Source: Polytrichum commune (Eukaryota; Streptophyta; Polytrichopsida; Polytrichales; Polytrichaceae). From it: DNA of 64,000 nucleotides. The notes below the pieces were generated by a model. That model had not been told where the DNA came from. It saw only the letters and a list, made by a program, of their open reading frames with translations, and did no database searches. The position numbers and the translations under genes were made by a program. Shown one piece after another: positions 38,401 to 49,300 of the stretch (position 1 is the first letter of the stretch; each line of letters opens with the position of its first letter). The DNA is taken from positions 69,728,033 through 69,792,032 of the forward strand of contig OX485804.1 in assembly GCA_950295325.1 (NCBI GenBank), given 5' to 3'.

Positions 38401-38665
38401 AACAGATGTCTATAGTTTTGCAATGACATGCTACGAGGTCTTGACTGGAAACTGTCCATGCTCAGATCTGAAAGCAACAGCCTATGCTCAAGTAAGGTCC
38501 GAAAACTACAGACCAAAGTGGCCTGCACATTCTCCTCCGGAAAATGAGAGGCAGCAGCTGAAGTGGCTTGTGGAACGATGCTGGGATCTTCTGCCACAGA
38601 ATAGACCAACCTTCGCTGACATTTGCAAGGAGCTTGCCACGATCTCAAAGTCATTGAGCCTCTAG
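35480..38665 (+). CDS. Tandem double protein kinase, 868 aa, TKL-like, first domain atypical
   Basis: Exon 1 (35480-35513, MATSSPTAMDS) joins exon 2 (36093-38665) in phase 1. Residues ~40-190 form a helical, charged region (VQELVEGSVMWNKEQCRRIA) that precedes the kinases and may be a regulatory four-helix domain. Kinase 1 spans ~225-500: Lys266 in FAVKVF and an alpha-C Glu (LLMEAGSL) are present, the catalytic loop is HGDLKCSN (Asp361) and the magnesium motif reads D382-L-R-G instead of DFG. No glycine loop is evident; TAPEAL is present. Kinase 2 spans ~570-865 and is canonical: GSGRFARV loop, Lys599, HRDLKPPN (Asp691), D713-F-G, and a RAPE motif. Both resemble plant Raf/TKL or RLCK kinases. 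There is no signal peptide or membrane span, so it is likely cytosolic. Kinase 1 looks weak or dead, so a JAK-like arrangement with a regulatory pseudokinase is plausible inference. Confidence 0.85.
35591..35918. repeat. 164-bp tandem duplication inside the double-kinase intron
   Basis: Two adjacent copies, 35591-35754 and 35755-35918, differ at about three bases (GAGCTA/GAGTTA; AACAGGCAGG/AATAGACAGG). The near identity shows a very recent duplication. Each copy contains TTATTGCAG, so an extra acceptor-like site is duplicated upstream of the real exon 2 acceptor at 36092. Confidence 0.95.
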
Positions 38666-38672
38666 CCACTAC

Positions 38673-38945
38673 ACATCCCTTAGCATGGCACGCAACCGGA
38701 TTGTTAGTAGACAGGTCTCTATTAATCAAGGTGACCCGAAGCCCTAAACCCTAAACCAGAGTCTGCAACTCCTATCATGGGCTATCTTTTCGTAAGTAAG
38801 GTATGTTATTTGACATCAATTGTTTCTTGAAGTCGCTCGTGGTGCGATAGCACTAAATGTGATGTTTGCATCCATGGGCCAGGGACGTGTGGCCTACCAG
38901 TTGGTATGATCACTAGAATCTGGAATGCAGGTCGTTTCTAACCCT
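38673..38945 (+). repeat. Left member of a direct-repeat pair (kinase 3' flank)
   Basis: Diverged direct copy of 42345-42590. Shared words in order are GATTGTTAGT, GGT(C/A)TCTA, CAAGG(T/C)GACC, CCCTAAA, CAGAGTCT/CAGGGTCT, TTTGTG/TTTGCATCC, GTGGCCTACCAGTTG and GATCACTAGAAT. It begins at the stop of the kinase gene, so it includes the probable kinase 3' untranslated region. It contains AAACCCTAAACC, two telomere-like heptamers, too few to mean more. Confidence 0.7.
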
Positions 38946-39930
38946 TAAGGTCCTTCCACACCTGCGGTGGTAGGCCATGTTAGCATGCCAAAATTTATAG
39001 TAAATTTATTCTGTATTCACATTACAAGTGGTATGAAACACTATGCAGACGTGGAATCCGAGTTGGACAAGCGATGGTTGCAATATAAAATGTGTAACTC
39101 CGCAGTTAATGCAATTTCAGAGATTTTTATAAAATCTTCAAAATTCCTAGATTTAAGAGAAATCAGCGAGGTGTTACGTAAAGCACCTCCTTCCCCCCCG
39201 TTACATCATTTGGGCGCAAAAGTGACCTTGCACTTGCTTCTGTTTTTGGACTGCTCTACTGTTTCTTGTTCTTGCTTAAAAAAAAGTAGCTCCAGTGTTC
39301 TTGAACCTTTGCAAATTGAATCTTTCTACTCACTAGTATGTGATTTTTCTGTTGCTACTCCTGTGAATCTTTGTTTCTTGCGGCTTTATTGCTACAACAA
39401 AAAAATCATTACAACAAATTTTCTATCCTAAAAGAGAGTTTGCTTTGCACAAATCTCAATGGACTATGATAGTGATTCATTGACGGATTCCAACGCTCGC
39501 CGATACGATGACAATCCTTCCGTTGCTGAATCTCTTGCTCGTGAAGCCAGTGCCGCACTTTTTGGAGCATATGCTGCAAACACCAATGACAGTACGATTG
39601 CAAGTCCATTTCCATTGTTGTTTCAAGTTTCGTGACAAATATAAATAAATTGATCAAAGAAATTAAACAAGTTCTTGAATTAATACTTTCTGGTTTAAGT
39701 AATATCTCTTGTTGTCAATTATTTGCTTCAGTTTTGGAAGACTCTTCTCTAAAGAAATAGTTCTTGAAATCTTGACACTATGCAGACCTTGCTAGACAAT
39801 CCATCACAACACACCAGAGAGTAAGACCTGAAAAAGTTTGCCTGGAAACAAGAATACATGTTCCATAAAGCAGGAAAAGAATGAATAGAGCTAGCATGAA
39901 TAGGATGAATAATAACTGATCATACAGCAG
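38946..39930. other. Region between the kinase repeat and the RNPS1-like pseudogene
   Basis: The left end carries AAGGTCCTTCCACACCT (about 38950), inverse to 42293-42310. A 154-codon frame (38967-39431) and a 58-codon frame (39459-39635, MDYDSDSLTDSNARRYDDNP) are open on the plus strand. Neither resembles a protein I know. The second has a plausible hydrophilic N-terminus (SVAESLAREASAALFGAYAA) and could be a first exon, but no continuation was found. Confidence 0.35.
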
Positions 39931-41178
39931 CTACAGTACACAATCTCCAGCCACATGTATTTTAAGTGAGCCTATGAAGTTAGGAGAGGCACCCCCAAAC
40001 TCGAAGGTAACCTCAAGAGACTGCAATAAGCAAAATAGCTCAACCTTTCCACTCAGTTTAAGGATTTACCCCATCCATATGCTGCAAGGCCTTCTCAGCA
40101 TCTGTCCTTGTCTTGAACTCCACATAGCCGAATCCCTTGGGCAGATTAACCTGTAAGGTGAAGCATTGAGTTCATTCCCGTTCCATATATATTTTATGAT
40201 GCCATAAAGTAACAAACAAAATTACAGACAGCAGGACTCCATGGAAGAAGGTTAAATACATACAGTGCGATCCATAGCTAGCTCCACATTTACAAACTTC
40301 ACCATAGTTGCCTGAATCATAGCAAACAGACAAAGTTCAGTACATTCACATAAAAGATTAATATCATGAACCTAAGCTATTTTCAAATTGTAATTACATA
40401 GAAGTTCTGCACTATGAAAACACTAAAAACCATGAACTACTCAGTATTATTTGGTGCAGTCAATGAGAAAATTCCAAAGTGCAAGCATACCAAAGATCTC
40501 TTTCAGGTGTGCCTCGTTTACATTGCGAGTGAGGCACCCAACATGCAACACAGTGGATTCTGGGGTTGGAGTTCGCAATTTTCTGTAGTTGAATAATGAT
40601 AAAGCACAAAACAAAGAGTCAGAATATCCTGATTGATCCTATTTAAGCAATTCTGTAGAAAATGTTTTGCTAATACTGGTAGTGCATCTAACTAGGCTCC
40701 TATTTCTCATCCTAAATTGCAAAAAGAGCACATGTAAGCATATTCACATTTATCAACACACAACAATGCTTTCAGACAGTGGCTGGCCAAACACTTACTT
40801 GACAGGTGAAAATTTCTTAGGTGGGGGTGATGAAGATATGGGTTTCTTTACACCTGACGCATCACTGCACGCCACAACAAGGAGAGGTGAACGATTTTCC
40901 CAATAATACACTGAGTTCAAATTGTGTATCCTCTAAAGAAAACCAATCTAATATATCCTGAGTACCAATCTTTCTCTCTTCAATTCAACAGCAATCATGC
41001 TTGAGTTGAAATAAAAAAACAACATTTCAGGGATATGTAAAACAAAATACCTTATTTTGGCAGGAGGACTGCAACTTCTAGAAGTCTCACTCCCAGAAGA
41101 TGAGGATGATCGTGACCTTGATCTTGAGCGTGATGCTGAAGATGAGCCTGTATACGAAGATGAGCCAGTAGTGAAACC
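39931..41178 (-). pseudogene. RNPS1/SR45-like RNA-binding protein, frameshifted
   Basis: RNPS1/SR45 proteins bind exon junction complexes and regulate splicing. Six exon-like blocks follow in order: 41178-41051 (SSASRSRSRSRSSSSSGSE, an RS-rich tract), 40864-40799 (SGVKKPISSSPPPKKFSPV), 40582-40491 (TVLHVGCLTRNVNEAHLKEI, RNP2 side of the RRM), 40311-40264, 40150-40070 (NLPKGFGYVEFKTRTDAEKA, RNP1) and 40020-39931 (EVTFEFGGASPNF, stop TAG). Splice sites are good. The 48-bp fourth block starts as GNYGEV but its remainder (VNVELAMDRT) is one frame off because of one extra T in GAAGTTTGTAAAT; without it the RRM would read through. The normal C-terminal RS region is absent. More exon-like pieces lie upstream to about 42000 (AIGALVKLSADNPPK; DLARMAPSLFGMKVF) and I cannot place them. 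A sequencing error in the T run is the alternative to a pseudogene. Confidence 0.75.
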
Positions 41179-42344
41179 CTTATTGAAACGCCAGAGAAGG
41201 ACAATAACACCAGGTAACATCATTCATCAACGATAATAATGCAAGAAACCCAAATGCAAGTCTCTTAATCTTCTCGTATTGTCCGTCACAAACTGCTCAC
41301 ATCATTTTGGTCGATGAACACCTTCATACCGAAAAGGCTGGGCGCCATTCTCGCAAGGTCCTCTGCAACTACCTTACATTTAGGTCACAAGACAGGAATT
41401 GACAGAAAAGGAAAAGGAAACACACACACTCAACATTGTGCATGACGTATGGGTAGAAGTGGAGACGATGGCATCAAATCGTCATCACATTTGACACATT
41501 CAAACCCAGGATGCAAACCCAATAAAATCTATCCCTAGAGAACTTGCACTCTGAAGGCAAGAACGGGAGAAGTTCATAATTTTTTCAACCGAAGGGTGCG
41601 TAAATCTTCCCTACTCAAGTCAACACCTTGGGTGGGTTGTCTGCTGAAAGTTTCACAAGTGCACCAATTGCTGCACGCTGCTCCTTCTCCACTCCAGCCC
41701 CGATTGCTCCCTTTTTCCCTGAAATAGAAGAACCATAGATCTGGTTATAGATCGTATTGCACGCGAAAGAGACAAAAGACGACGGGAACATGGCAGATCT
41801 ACTTGCAGCACAACACCTTCGGATCTTTCCGGGGAACGCAGCTTCCTCCTCGATTCATCCTTGAATTGGAGCGCAACTTCCTCTTCGATTCATCCTTGGA
41901 GCGACGTGCAGTGTTGCGGCGGTGAATGAAATCAATGTGGGCTTTTGTAACGTGAAGTGGATGAGTGTTTAGGGTTTGGAGAGATCTGTGTTTCCTTCTC
42001 ATAAACTCATCAGAGAGGAAAAGAAACCTTAAAGGACCGCGAAGGCACGATATTCAAACATCGGTGTGGTGCAAGACATCGCTTTTCTGATGTGAAAGGC
42101 CGTTACGCGATCATGAGGTGTTACACAGATATAGGGCAGATACGGCCATAGGTGTGTACAGACAATATATATCATCGGTGTTTCGTATCATACAAAATCC
42201 GTAATATCTCGTATTCTTGTCCACCGTGTGAACGAATATGGTTTTTTAGTCAACAGCAAATGTTTGAAGATAACATTTGTCTGCTACCTTCGTTAGGTGT
42301 GGAAGGACCTTTAGGCTAACACTGAACTTTTAAGGCAACATTGC

Positions 42345-42590
42345 ACGTAATTAGATTGTTAGTCAGGTATCTACTAACCAAGGCGACCTCTTTCTACCCG
42401 AAACTTTACCCTCTAACCCTAAAGCAGGGTCTTCAACTTGTAAGTGAGGTATTATTACTTCAATTCTTGATTGAAGTCACTCATAGTACTGTTTAATCAG
42501 ATGTGCTGTTTGTGTTCGCGATCCACCAGTATGTGGCCTACCAGTTGAAAAGATCACTAGAATGTGGACTGCAAGTCGCTTCTATTGGTG
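42345..42590 (+). repeat. Right member of the direct-repeat pair
   Basis: Diverged direct copy of 38673-38945, in the same orientation. It is preceded at 42293-42310 by GGTGTGGAAGGACCTTTAGG, the inverse of the word next to the left copy. The 3.4 kb between the two copies contains the RNPS1-like pseudogene. Confidence 0.7.
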
Positions 42591-42846
42591 GTATTAATTA
42601 TTGATAACTATTCCAGCATGTTTGCAATTGTGAGAGCTCAGCCGGAGCTCTGTTTTTTTTTCCTACTCCTGGATGGCAGTTGCCTTACAGGCCTTGTGTG
42701 ATGAAAGATAATGATGGTCTCGTACTGTGCTTTCTGTGGAGGAAATCACCCACAAAATTTGCAAAATGCTTGAATGATGGTGAGGGTTAGTGGATTGCAT
42801 GGAACTGTCATCGTTTTACAGTGTTGGTCTAATATTTTCTGCAAGG

Positions 42847-43207
42847 AAGGTAGATGGGTCTTAAATGGTTGCTTTTTCTGACTAGCCCACTTCTCTTGGG
42901 TTATAAAACACTTGATCACTACGAGATGGATAGTACATTCAAATCAAGGCCTTAGCCACTTTCCTCAAATTTTGGGAGCTCATGTGAATATCTTATTTGT
43001 GATCAAAGTGAAGATTCTAACGCTCATTAGGTGGTCATATAGGTCCCCCCATTTATGTTCATTGTTGACCCTAGAATGGTTATCATAGTTAAGCATGCAA
43101 TTCAATCTCTTTCGAACACATATCTTTTTTATATTCATTCTTGGAGCAACACCTGACCACACACTACTCAAATATAGGTGTCCAATTAAGAAAAGAAACT
43201 AAATAAG
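42847..43207 (+). repeat. Dispersed repeat R1, copy 1
   Basis: About 350 bp starting AAGGTAGATGGGTCTTAAAT and running through GCCACTTTCCTCA, GAGCTCATATGAATA, GAAGATTCT, a CATTCTTGGAGC word and ending near GGTGTCCAATTAAGAAAAG. It closely parallels 44489-44838. Non-coding. No clear terminal inverted repeat or target duplication was found. Confidence 0.8.
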
Positions 43208-43390
43208 GATTGTCTACCTTAAGGTGTGTGGCCTTATGTGTTCACTCTTCTCAATTGGACACCTATGTTTGAGTGGTACATGACCATGCTTTTGATAAAG
43301 AATGAACACCAAAAAGACATGTTACAATGAGGTTGGACTATGTGCTCAAAATATAGACACCATGTCCTATATGATGTCTAGGTTCAATTG
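43208..43390 (-). repeat. Dispersed repeat R1, partial inverted copy
   Basis: Begins right after copy 1 in opposite orientation: CTCAATTGGACACCTATGTTTGAGTGGT mirrors the end of copy 1, followed by AAAAAGACATGTTACA and GTGCTCAAAATATAGACACC. Together the two form a head-to-head arrangement with a short spacer, giving a foldback. Confidence 0.65.
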
Positions 43391-44488
43391 TTAACCAATC
43401 TAAGGGGCCTCTGTAATCAGCCAAAGAGAGAAAATCTCCACTTTGACCTCCTATAGCCTTTGCATCTCACCTCTGATTTTGAAACTTGAAATGATAATCT
43501 TTGTGATTCGCAATTACTTTCCACAGATTGAGACAGCACCCAATTTAATCCAATGCTTACACTTGTTTGTGGAGTTGGAAGTGCTCACATCAGGCCTACA
43601 TTTCTCAAATGGTTCACAGCATATCACCATCTTGCGAGTGCTGGTCAATGAAGTGGTGCTTGGTTGATGAATCCTGCACAATCAAGCTTCATGGATTGAT
43701 GTCAGCTGCGCTTCAAAGGTATAGCCATAGCCTTAGCCAAGGCCATATCCGCAGCTCCATAGCCTCCACTGCTTCAATGAACTTCATCAAGAATCTCATG
43801 CAATCCCACATGCATGATGCAATCTCAATTCCAAACTTCCATTTTCTCGCGGCTTCCCAATGCACTAAACTGCATTGCACTCATTTTCATTGCATTAGTA
43901 ATGGTGAGTGTGGGCGTGTGGGAATTTCATTTGGTACTGGATCAGTATACTGATCCATGTAAGAAGAAAGATGGAGGAAGGAATGTGTGCATTTAGGGTT
44001 ACATACCTTACACAAACCTTCGCATCATGAATCCTTTCATATTGTCTGAAACCTCAAAGCACACTAATCAAACATAAATTTGTGAAAGTGTGATCAATTA
44101 AAGTATGACAATACACAGCTGTGAACTTCCAAATCAGCCATATACACGTGACAAATGAAACAGTCTTGTACAATTTTGCTACCCATCTTCTAATCTAACC
44201 TCATCTACACAAGATCCATAGACTAAATGGTATTCTGAAAATATGAGATACAAAAGTAACCTCCGCCTGTGGAGGTCATATGAAAACTTGCAATGTATGT
44301 CATAAAAATCAACTGGGCCTCCACCTTGGTCTCCACCTCCACAATCAACTGGCCCTCCTGGGAAGATGGTATAGCAAGTTTTCCTCCTGGAACACCTCTA
44401 CCAATCCTAGGCCTGCACAAGGAGGCTCTTGTCAATACATTTTATTTGCAGGTCCTCAAAATTTTCACTCCACAGATTAGTGAAACAT
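43391..44488. other. Spacer between R1 copies
   Basis: No coding frame that I believe. A 128-codon frame at 43567-43953 has biased composition (Ser, His, Met) without domains. No tandem or inverted repeat was recognised. Confidence 0.35.
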
Positions 44489-44838
44489 AAGGTAGATGGG
44501 TCTTAAATGGTTACTTTTCTGACTAGCCCACGTCTCCTGGGATAAAAAACACATGATTAGCACGAGATGGCTCGCAATCCAAATCAAGGCTGTAGCCACT
44601 TTCCTCATGGTTTTCAAAGCTCATATGAATACCTTATTCATAATCAAAATGAAGATTCTCATGCTCATTAAGTGGTTATACAAGTCCCCCAGTTATCTTG
44701 ACTGATAAGCCTAAAATAGTTATCACATTTTGAGCACATATTTTAAACACGTCGTTTTGGTATTTGTTCTTGGAGCCACACCTATACACAAACCACTCAA
44801 CTATAGGCATCCAATAAAGATAAGTAATTGAATAAGGC
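44489..44838 (+). repeat. Dispersed repeat R1, copy 2
   Basis: Parallel to copy 1 (42847-43207) along its whole length: AAGGTAGATGGGTCTTAAAT, GACTAGCCCA, GCCACTTTCCTCA, TTCTTGGAGCCACACCTAT and GGCATCCAAT. This copy shows the uninterrupted site into which the Mutator-like foldback inserted in the R1 copy at 57700. Confidence 0.85.
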
Positions 44839-46349
44839 AATGGAGATGCCTTATGGACACCGTCAAGTACACTTATGCCCCTTCCTCACTTGACTTTAGT
44901 GAGGTGGGTTTTAGCCTAAGACTTGATCCTTAATACCAGCCTTCCCCACTTGAGCCGGTAATAGGTTCCGAGCTAAGTTGGCAAGCAAATGTATCACCCC
45001 TAATACCCCCGATCCTAGAGTTACAGTGCCGAGGCTTGCTGCCTTTGCTAACAATGTGGAGGGATTCTAAGGCCGCTAAGGCTCATAGAGCGCGGCATCA
45101 GATTGGGCAGGACTGGTTTTAGCTATCTCGCCTCCCTGTGGGACTTTACCAGTAAAATTGAGGGGAGGGTCCCACTCCCGGACTTGGCGAAGGCAAGAAA
45201 CGGCTTGCTCATTTCAAGTCATAAGGAAATTCATAGGCCAACAAAGTTCTTAGCCCAAATCACCGAAACCGGCGGCGGTGAGAACCCTTCTTAAGGGATT
45301 TCGGTAACACAATTCACAAATTTTTCACCGTACTTGGGTTCTAAGTTTTGTGAGCTCCACATTTCGGAGTCCACTACTCCTAGTATGATGGTTGGTTTAG
45401 CTCAAACCCTACTACACATTTCCACAAATTCATTTCGATGTGCACATCCTAAGGAGGTCACTGCTCCAGTAAGAGCGAGCTCTGCATTTCGGAAGAGGTC
45501 AGGGTTGCATTCCCATGTACACAACCTTTGCGGGTTGCAAATCAACATAATTTGAGTCAAAGGTTTAGGGTACACATGTGATTAGTTAGGATGCAGGTTT
45601 CGCTGGGAGGGAGCTGTGCATTTTAGAGTCCAAGTTACTACGAATTTCGGCATACATAGCCTACAACAAGTCGTTGCTCTAGCTGATACGAGCTGCGCAT
45701 TTCGGAGTCCAGGTGAGCTAAACACAAACGTAGTGTACAGTGAGGATCGCTCTTCGAAAATTCTTTTGGTTGGAGCAGTAGAGTTTGCTTCCTGTAGCAA
45801 TCATGCATATTGAAATGACTTGATCGAGGAAACCTCATTCCAAAAATTGCCTACTACAGTTGAGCATACCGTTACGAGCCTTCAACAAACGCGGGACACA
45901 TGACTCTCCCCTCAGTTTTACAAGCACAGTTAAGAAGTTTGCTTCGACAAGCCCAAAAACTGGGACTCTCATCTTTGATTTACCAACAAAGTGAAAAAAG
46001 TTGTTAACAAAAGGCATTAAGACGGCCCCGGGTATTAGGCCGAAGCTGCCAATATTGCTAAACTTGGTGGTGGACCATAATACCCTACCACTGGATATAA
46101 CAGTGGCTTTTAGCTTTAAGACCGAGTCTTTAGTAAGTCATGTGGGGAGGGGCCATTACCTTTATTTTAAAAATATTAAATATTTGTTCCCAATTGGCTG
46201 TGCTTGGCCCCATCTTAATTTTCACATCGTGAAATATCAGATACCCGATCAGTGACTGATCAGGCCACTTTTAGAATGCTATGGAGCCGAACTGTTGAAT
46301 CCATAAACTAAATATTCATGAAGGGCTACAAAATTGCAGGTGATAAAAT
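44839..46349. other. Intergenic region with a degenerate short repeat
   Basis: No gene recognised. A word like GAGCTGCGCATTTCGGAGTCC appears about four times at irregular spacing (near 45349, 45475, 45607, 45687) with substitutions. The sequence 44990-45300 is richer in G and C, but its frames carry no motif. It may be part of an eroded retroelement; this is a guess, since no LTR or primer-binding site was seen. Confidence 0.35.
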
Positions 46350-49300
46350 TTATACCTGAAGTAGTGGCGTCCTGAGACCTGGGACAAGGGCTTCTGCTTT
46401 CGCCTGGGAGGGTATCGGACGCCTTCCCTCCACTATCAATGAAAGAGCAGCTAGTCTTGCAGCCTCTTCACGAGCCCAGGAGACCAGTAACAATCCCAGG
46501 ATAATTAGGACTGTCCCTAATGCACTGCAACCATCCAGTAGAGATTAATAGTTTATATATCTTGAAATCAAATCAGAAAATCAGAGAATCAGAGAGTGTG
46601 TTCATGCAGAGACATATGAGAATCATATCATGATGAACCAGAGAATGTGTTCATGTATTTTGAGAATTGCTTACATGCACTCTGAACAACAATAACAAGA
46701 TCGAGTACCTAGAAGCCAAACATTGCATATGGTAACTACGTAACTACGTAACTACACTTGATAGTTGCCCTTACCCAAAAGCGACCCCTATAAACTCTTG
46801 CCCAAAACAAACATGGTTTGAACATGAGAGCGTAGGGTCAATTTTGGACACACCTATACTCAATACTTTGACAATTCACAGTTTATTCCTATCGTGTCCA
46901 AAACTTACATGGAGTACCTAGAAACCAAACATTGCATATGGTAACTACGTAACTACACCTGATAGTTGCCCTTACCCAAAAGCGACCCTTATAAACTCTT
47001 GCCCAAAACAGACATGGTTTGAACATGAGAGCGTAGAGTCGATTTTGGACAAAACTATACTCAATATTTTGACAATTCAGTTTATTCCTATGGTGTCGAA
47101 AATACATGCATTTAAACCCTCCTTCAATTATCAAGAAGACTCAATAGAGTAAGGTGATTGAATGATAATATTTGTGCTCAGATTCTTGACAGGACGATTA
47201 TAGGGGTAGCTACCATAATGTTCCTCAAAATCAAAGCCCTTCGAGTAGGTAGTCTTCTTGACTTATAGCCTTACTAAACAAAACAAGTCACATGCAGACT
47301 CTCTTGCAAGGCAGCCCCACCCTATGACAGCAAATTAGCAAAGTTTCTCACCTTCCTAAGTAAACGGTGCTCTTGAGAAAAATAAGGGCCAGCAATGCTG
47401 AAGAAACAGGTTGTATTGGGATGTAACTGGCCACAAACAAGGGGCCCACTTTGGATAGCGCCCATGACATGAGTGCAAAATTCAAGGCGGATGAAATTAT
47501 ACCCTACACAAGGCAAGGCACAATGAACACACTAGAATCCAGGAAAGCCATATCTTACACTGTAGAATGTATCAGGTCAAGCCCATCAGATAAACTAAAC
47601 ACAAATTAATTCATTGCTGGCTTTGGAAATAAATCAAAGTTACAAAGGATAAGTAAGGATAACTGTCTTGATGATTTGAAATTGAGTTGGTGTTGGCTTA
47701 CATTGTACAGGACAGCGAGCAGGTCAACATTCCAGTGTAAGGTCCATGCAGCCAGATCGTGGACTAGAAAATAGCTTGCAGCGCCCATGATAATTGTTCC
47801 AAAGAGATATGAATACGCAATCACTGAGATGGGTGCTGGGAATCGCGATAGCAGTGGGGCCTGCATACAAACGATTAGTCAAAAGAGATGTCCTCCGCCT
47901 CTCACATGGTTTCCATTTTGAGAACCATTGTCCAGCTAATGGGCACTTGGTACAAGAGCTTGAGGGGCTGTAACCATTGAAATCTAAAATCCTCATTGGT
48001 GGAAAATGCTAAGACCGTCCTACTTCACTTTGCACCAGAGCTTGAGGAACCAAGGAACTTTGAATGGATGAAATACGTATATGGAGTCCTGCATGGCACA
48101 CAGTGGATAATGTTTCATAGTCTACTGGATTTTTCGCCAAGCAGGTAGGTCTAACACAAAACCAAGAGACATGGCACCTCAAAATCTCTCACAAAATTTC
48201 CATTTTGACAACCATTGTCCAGCTAAGGGGCACTGTACACAAGAGCTTGAGGGCCCATGACCATGAAAATCTAAAATCTCGTCTCACTTCACTTTACACT
48301 AAAGCTTGAGGGCCCAAGGGACAAAGTAGATGAAATACCTATATGGAGACCTGCGTGGCATGCAGTAGATAATGTTTCATGGTCAACCGGATTTTGCATC
48401 AAGCCCACCTCAAAGAGGTGGGTATAACACAAAACCAGGAGACCATGCCACTTCAAATCTCACAACCCATGATTTTGTGTGGAAGGGCCCTACATGACGA
48501 GGATGGCAATGAAATAGCATTCAGTTGAGAGCCCGGTCGCCTATGTCTTACACTAAGTTATGTCTTACACTACACTTTCAGGACAGGCTGCGCACCTGCA
48601 AGTTGATGTAGGACGCCATACAAAGGCAGTTTCCAATCAAGCAAACAGCGCCAAATGTCCAGCCAGTGATTCCAAAGTTACGGAGAGTGAAGTCATGGAT
48701 ATGCATTTTGAGAGCCACATCAACTGGGGGGTTGGGCCAGCCTATTAGAGGAGGACCTCTATAAAATGTCATGAAAATTGCTCCTGCACAACAGAGTGTG
48801 ATGCCTGCTAGTTTTGCGCGGCTGTCTCTCCTCTCCAAGCGCAGAGATTCTACCCTGTATCTCAAACGCATCAAAAATTAGCCTGGCATTATTGAAATTC
48901 TGCACTGTTTTCGGTGGGTGATTGATTACCTTGTGGTTAAACCTATTTACCTACTGGCACTTCTGCCAAAACAGATGCTAAGAAATCTGAAATTTAGCAA
49001 AACTATCCCACAGCCTGTAGTTACGTTTTGTGAGAGATGACAATGCAAAACCTACCTGCCATCTGGCCTTCAGCTCTAACCATGAGGTGGACTTACCCGA
49101 AAAGAATGGCAATAATAGCTGTGAAAACTGGGACTGAAGGCTGCATTGCCGAGGAAAATTCTGCGGTTGTCATTTCAATGCCTATGAACAAAAGGAACTG
49201 GCTACCAAATATTCTGCAAGAAACATCAAGATGCTCAGAACTCAGACAATATTATTACCTCCTGTGGACGCGAGAGAAATCATGTCACCACATAGCATCA

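Noticed and set aside
36626-38729. Several minus-strand frames of 76-147 codons opposite the double kinase
   Set aside because: They are antisense of a long conserved kinase frame and have no domain of their own.
38735-38760. Telomere-like AAACCCTAAACC
   Set aside because: Only two heptamers, and similar words are common in plant leaders and trailers. Not an interstitial telomere array.
44990-46260. Possible LTR retrotransposon or rDNA-like stretch
   Set aside because: G/C-rich words and a repeated CATTTCGGAGTCC motif were suggestive, but no long terminal repeats, primer-binding site, reverse-transcriptase motif or rRNA core sequence could be found.
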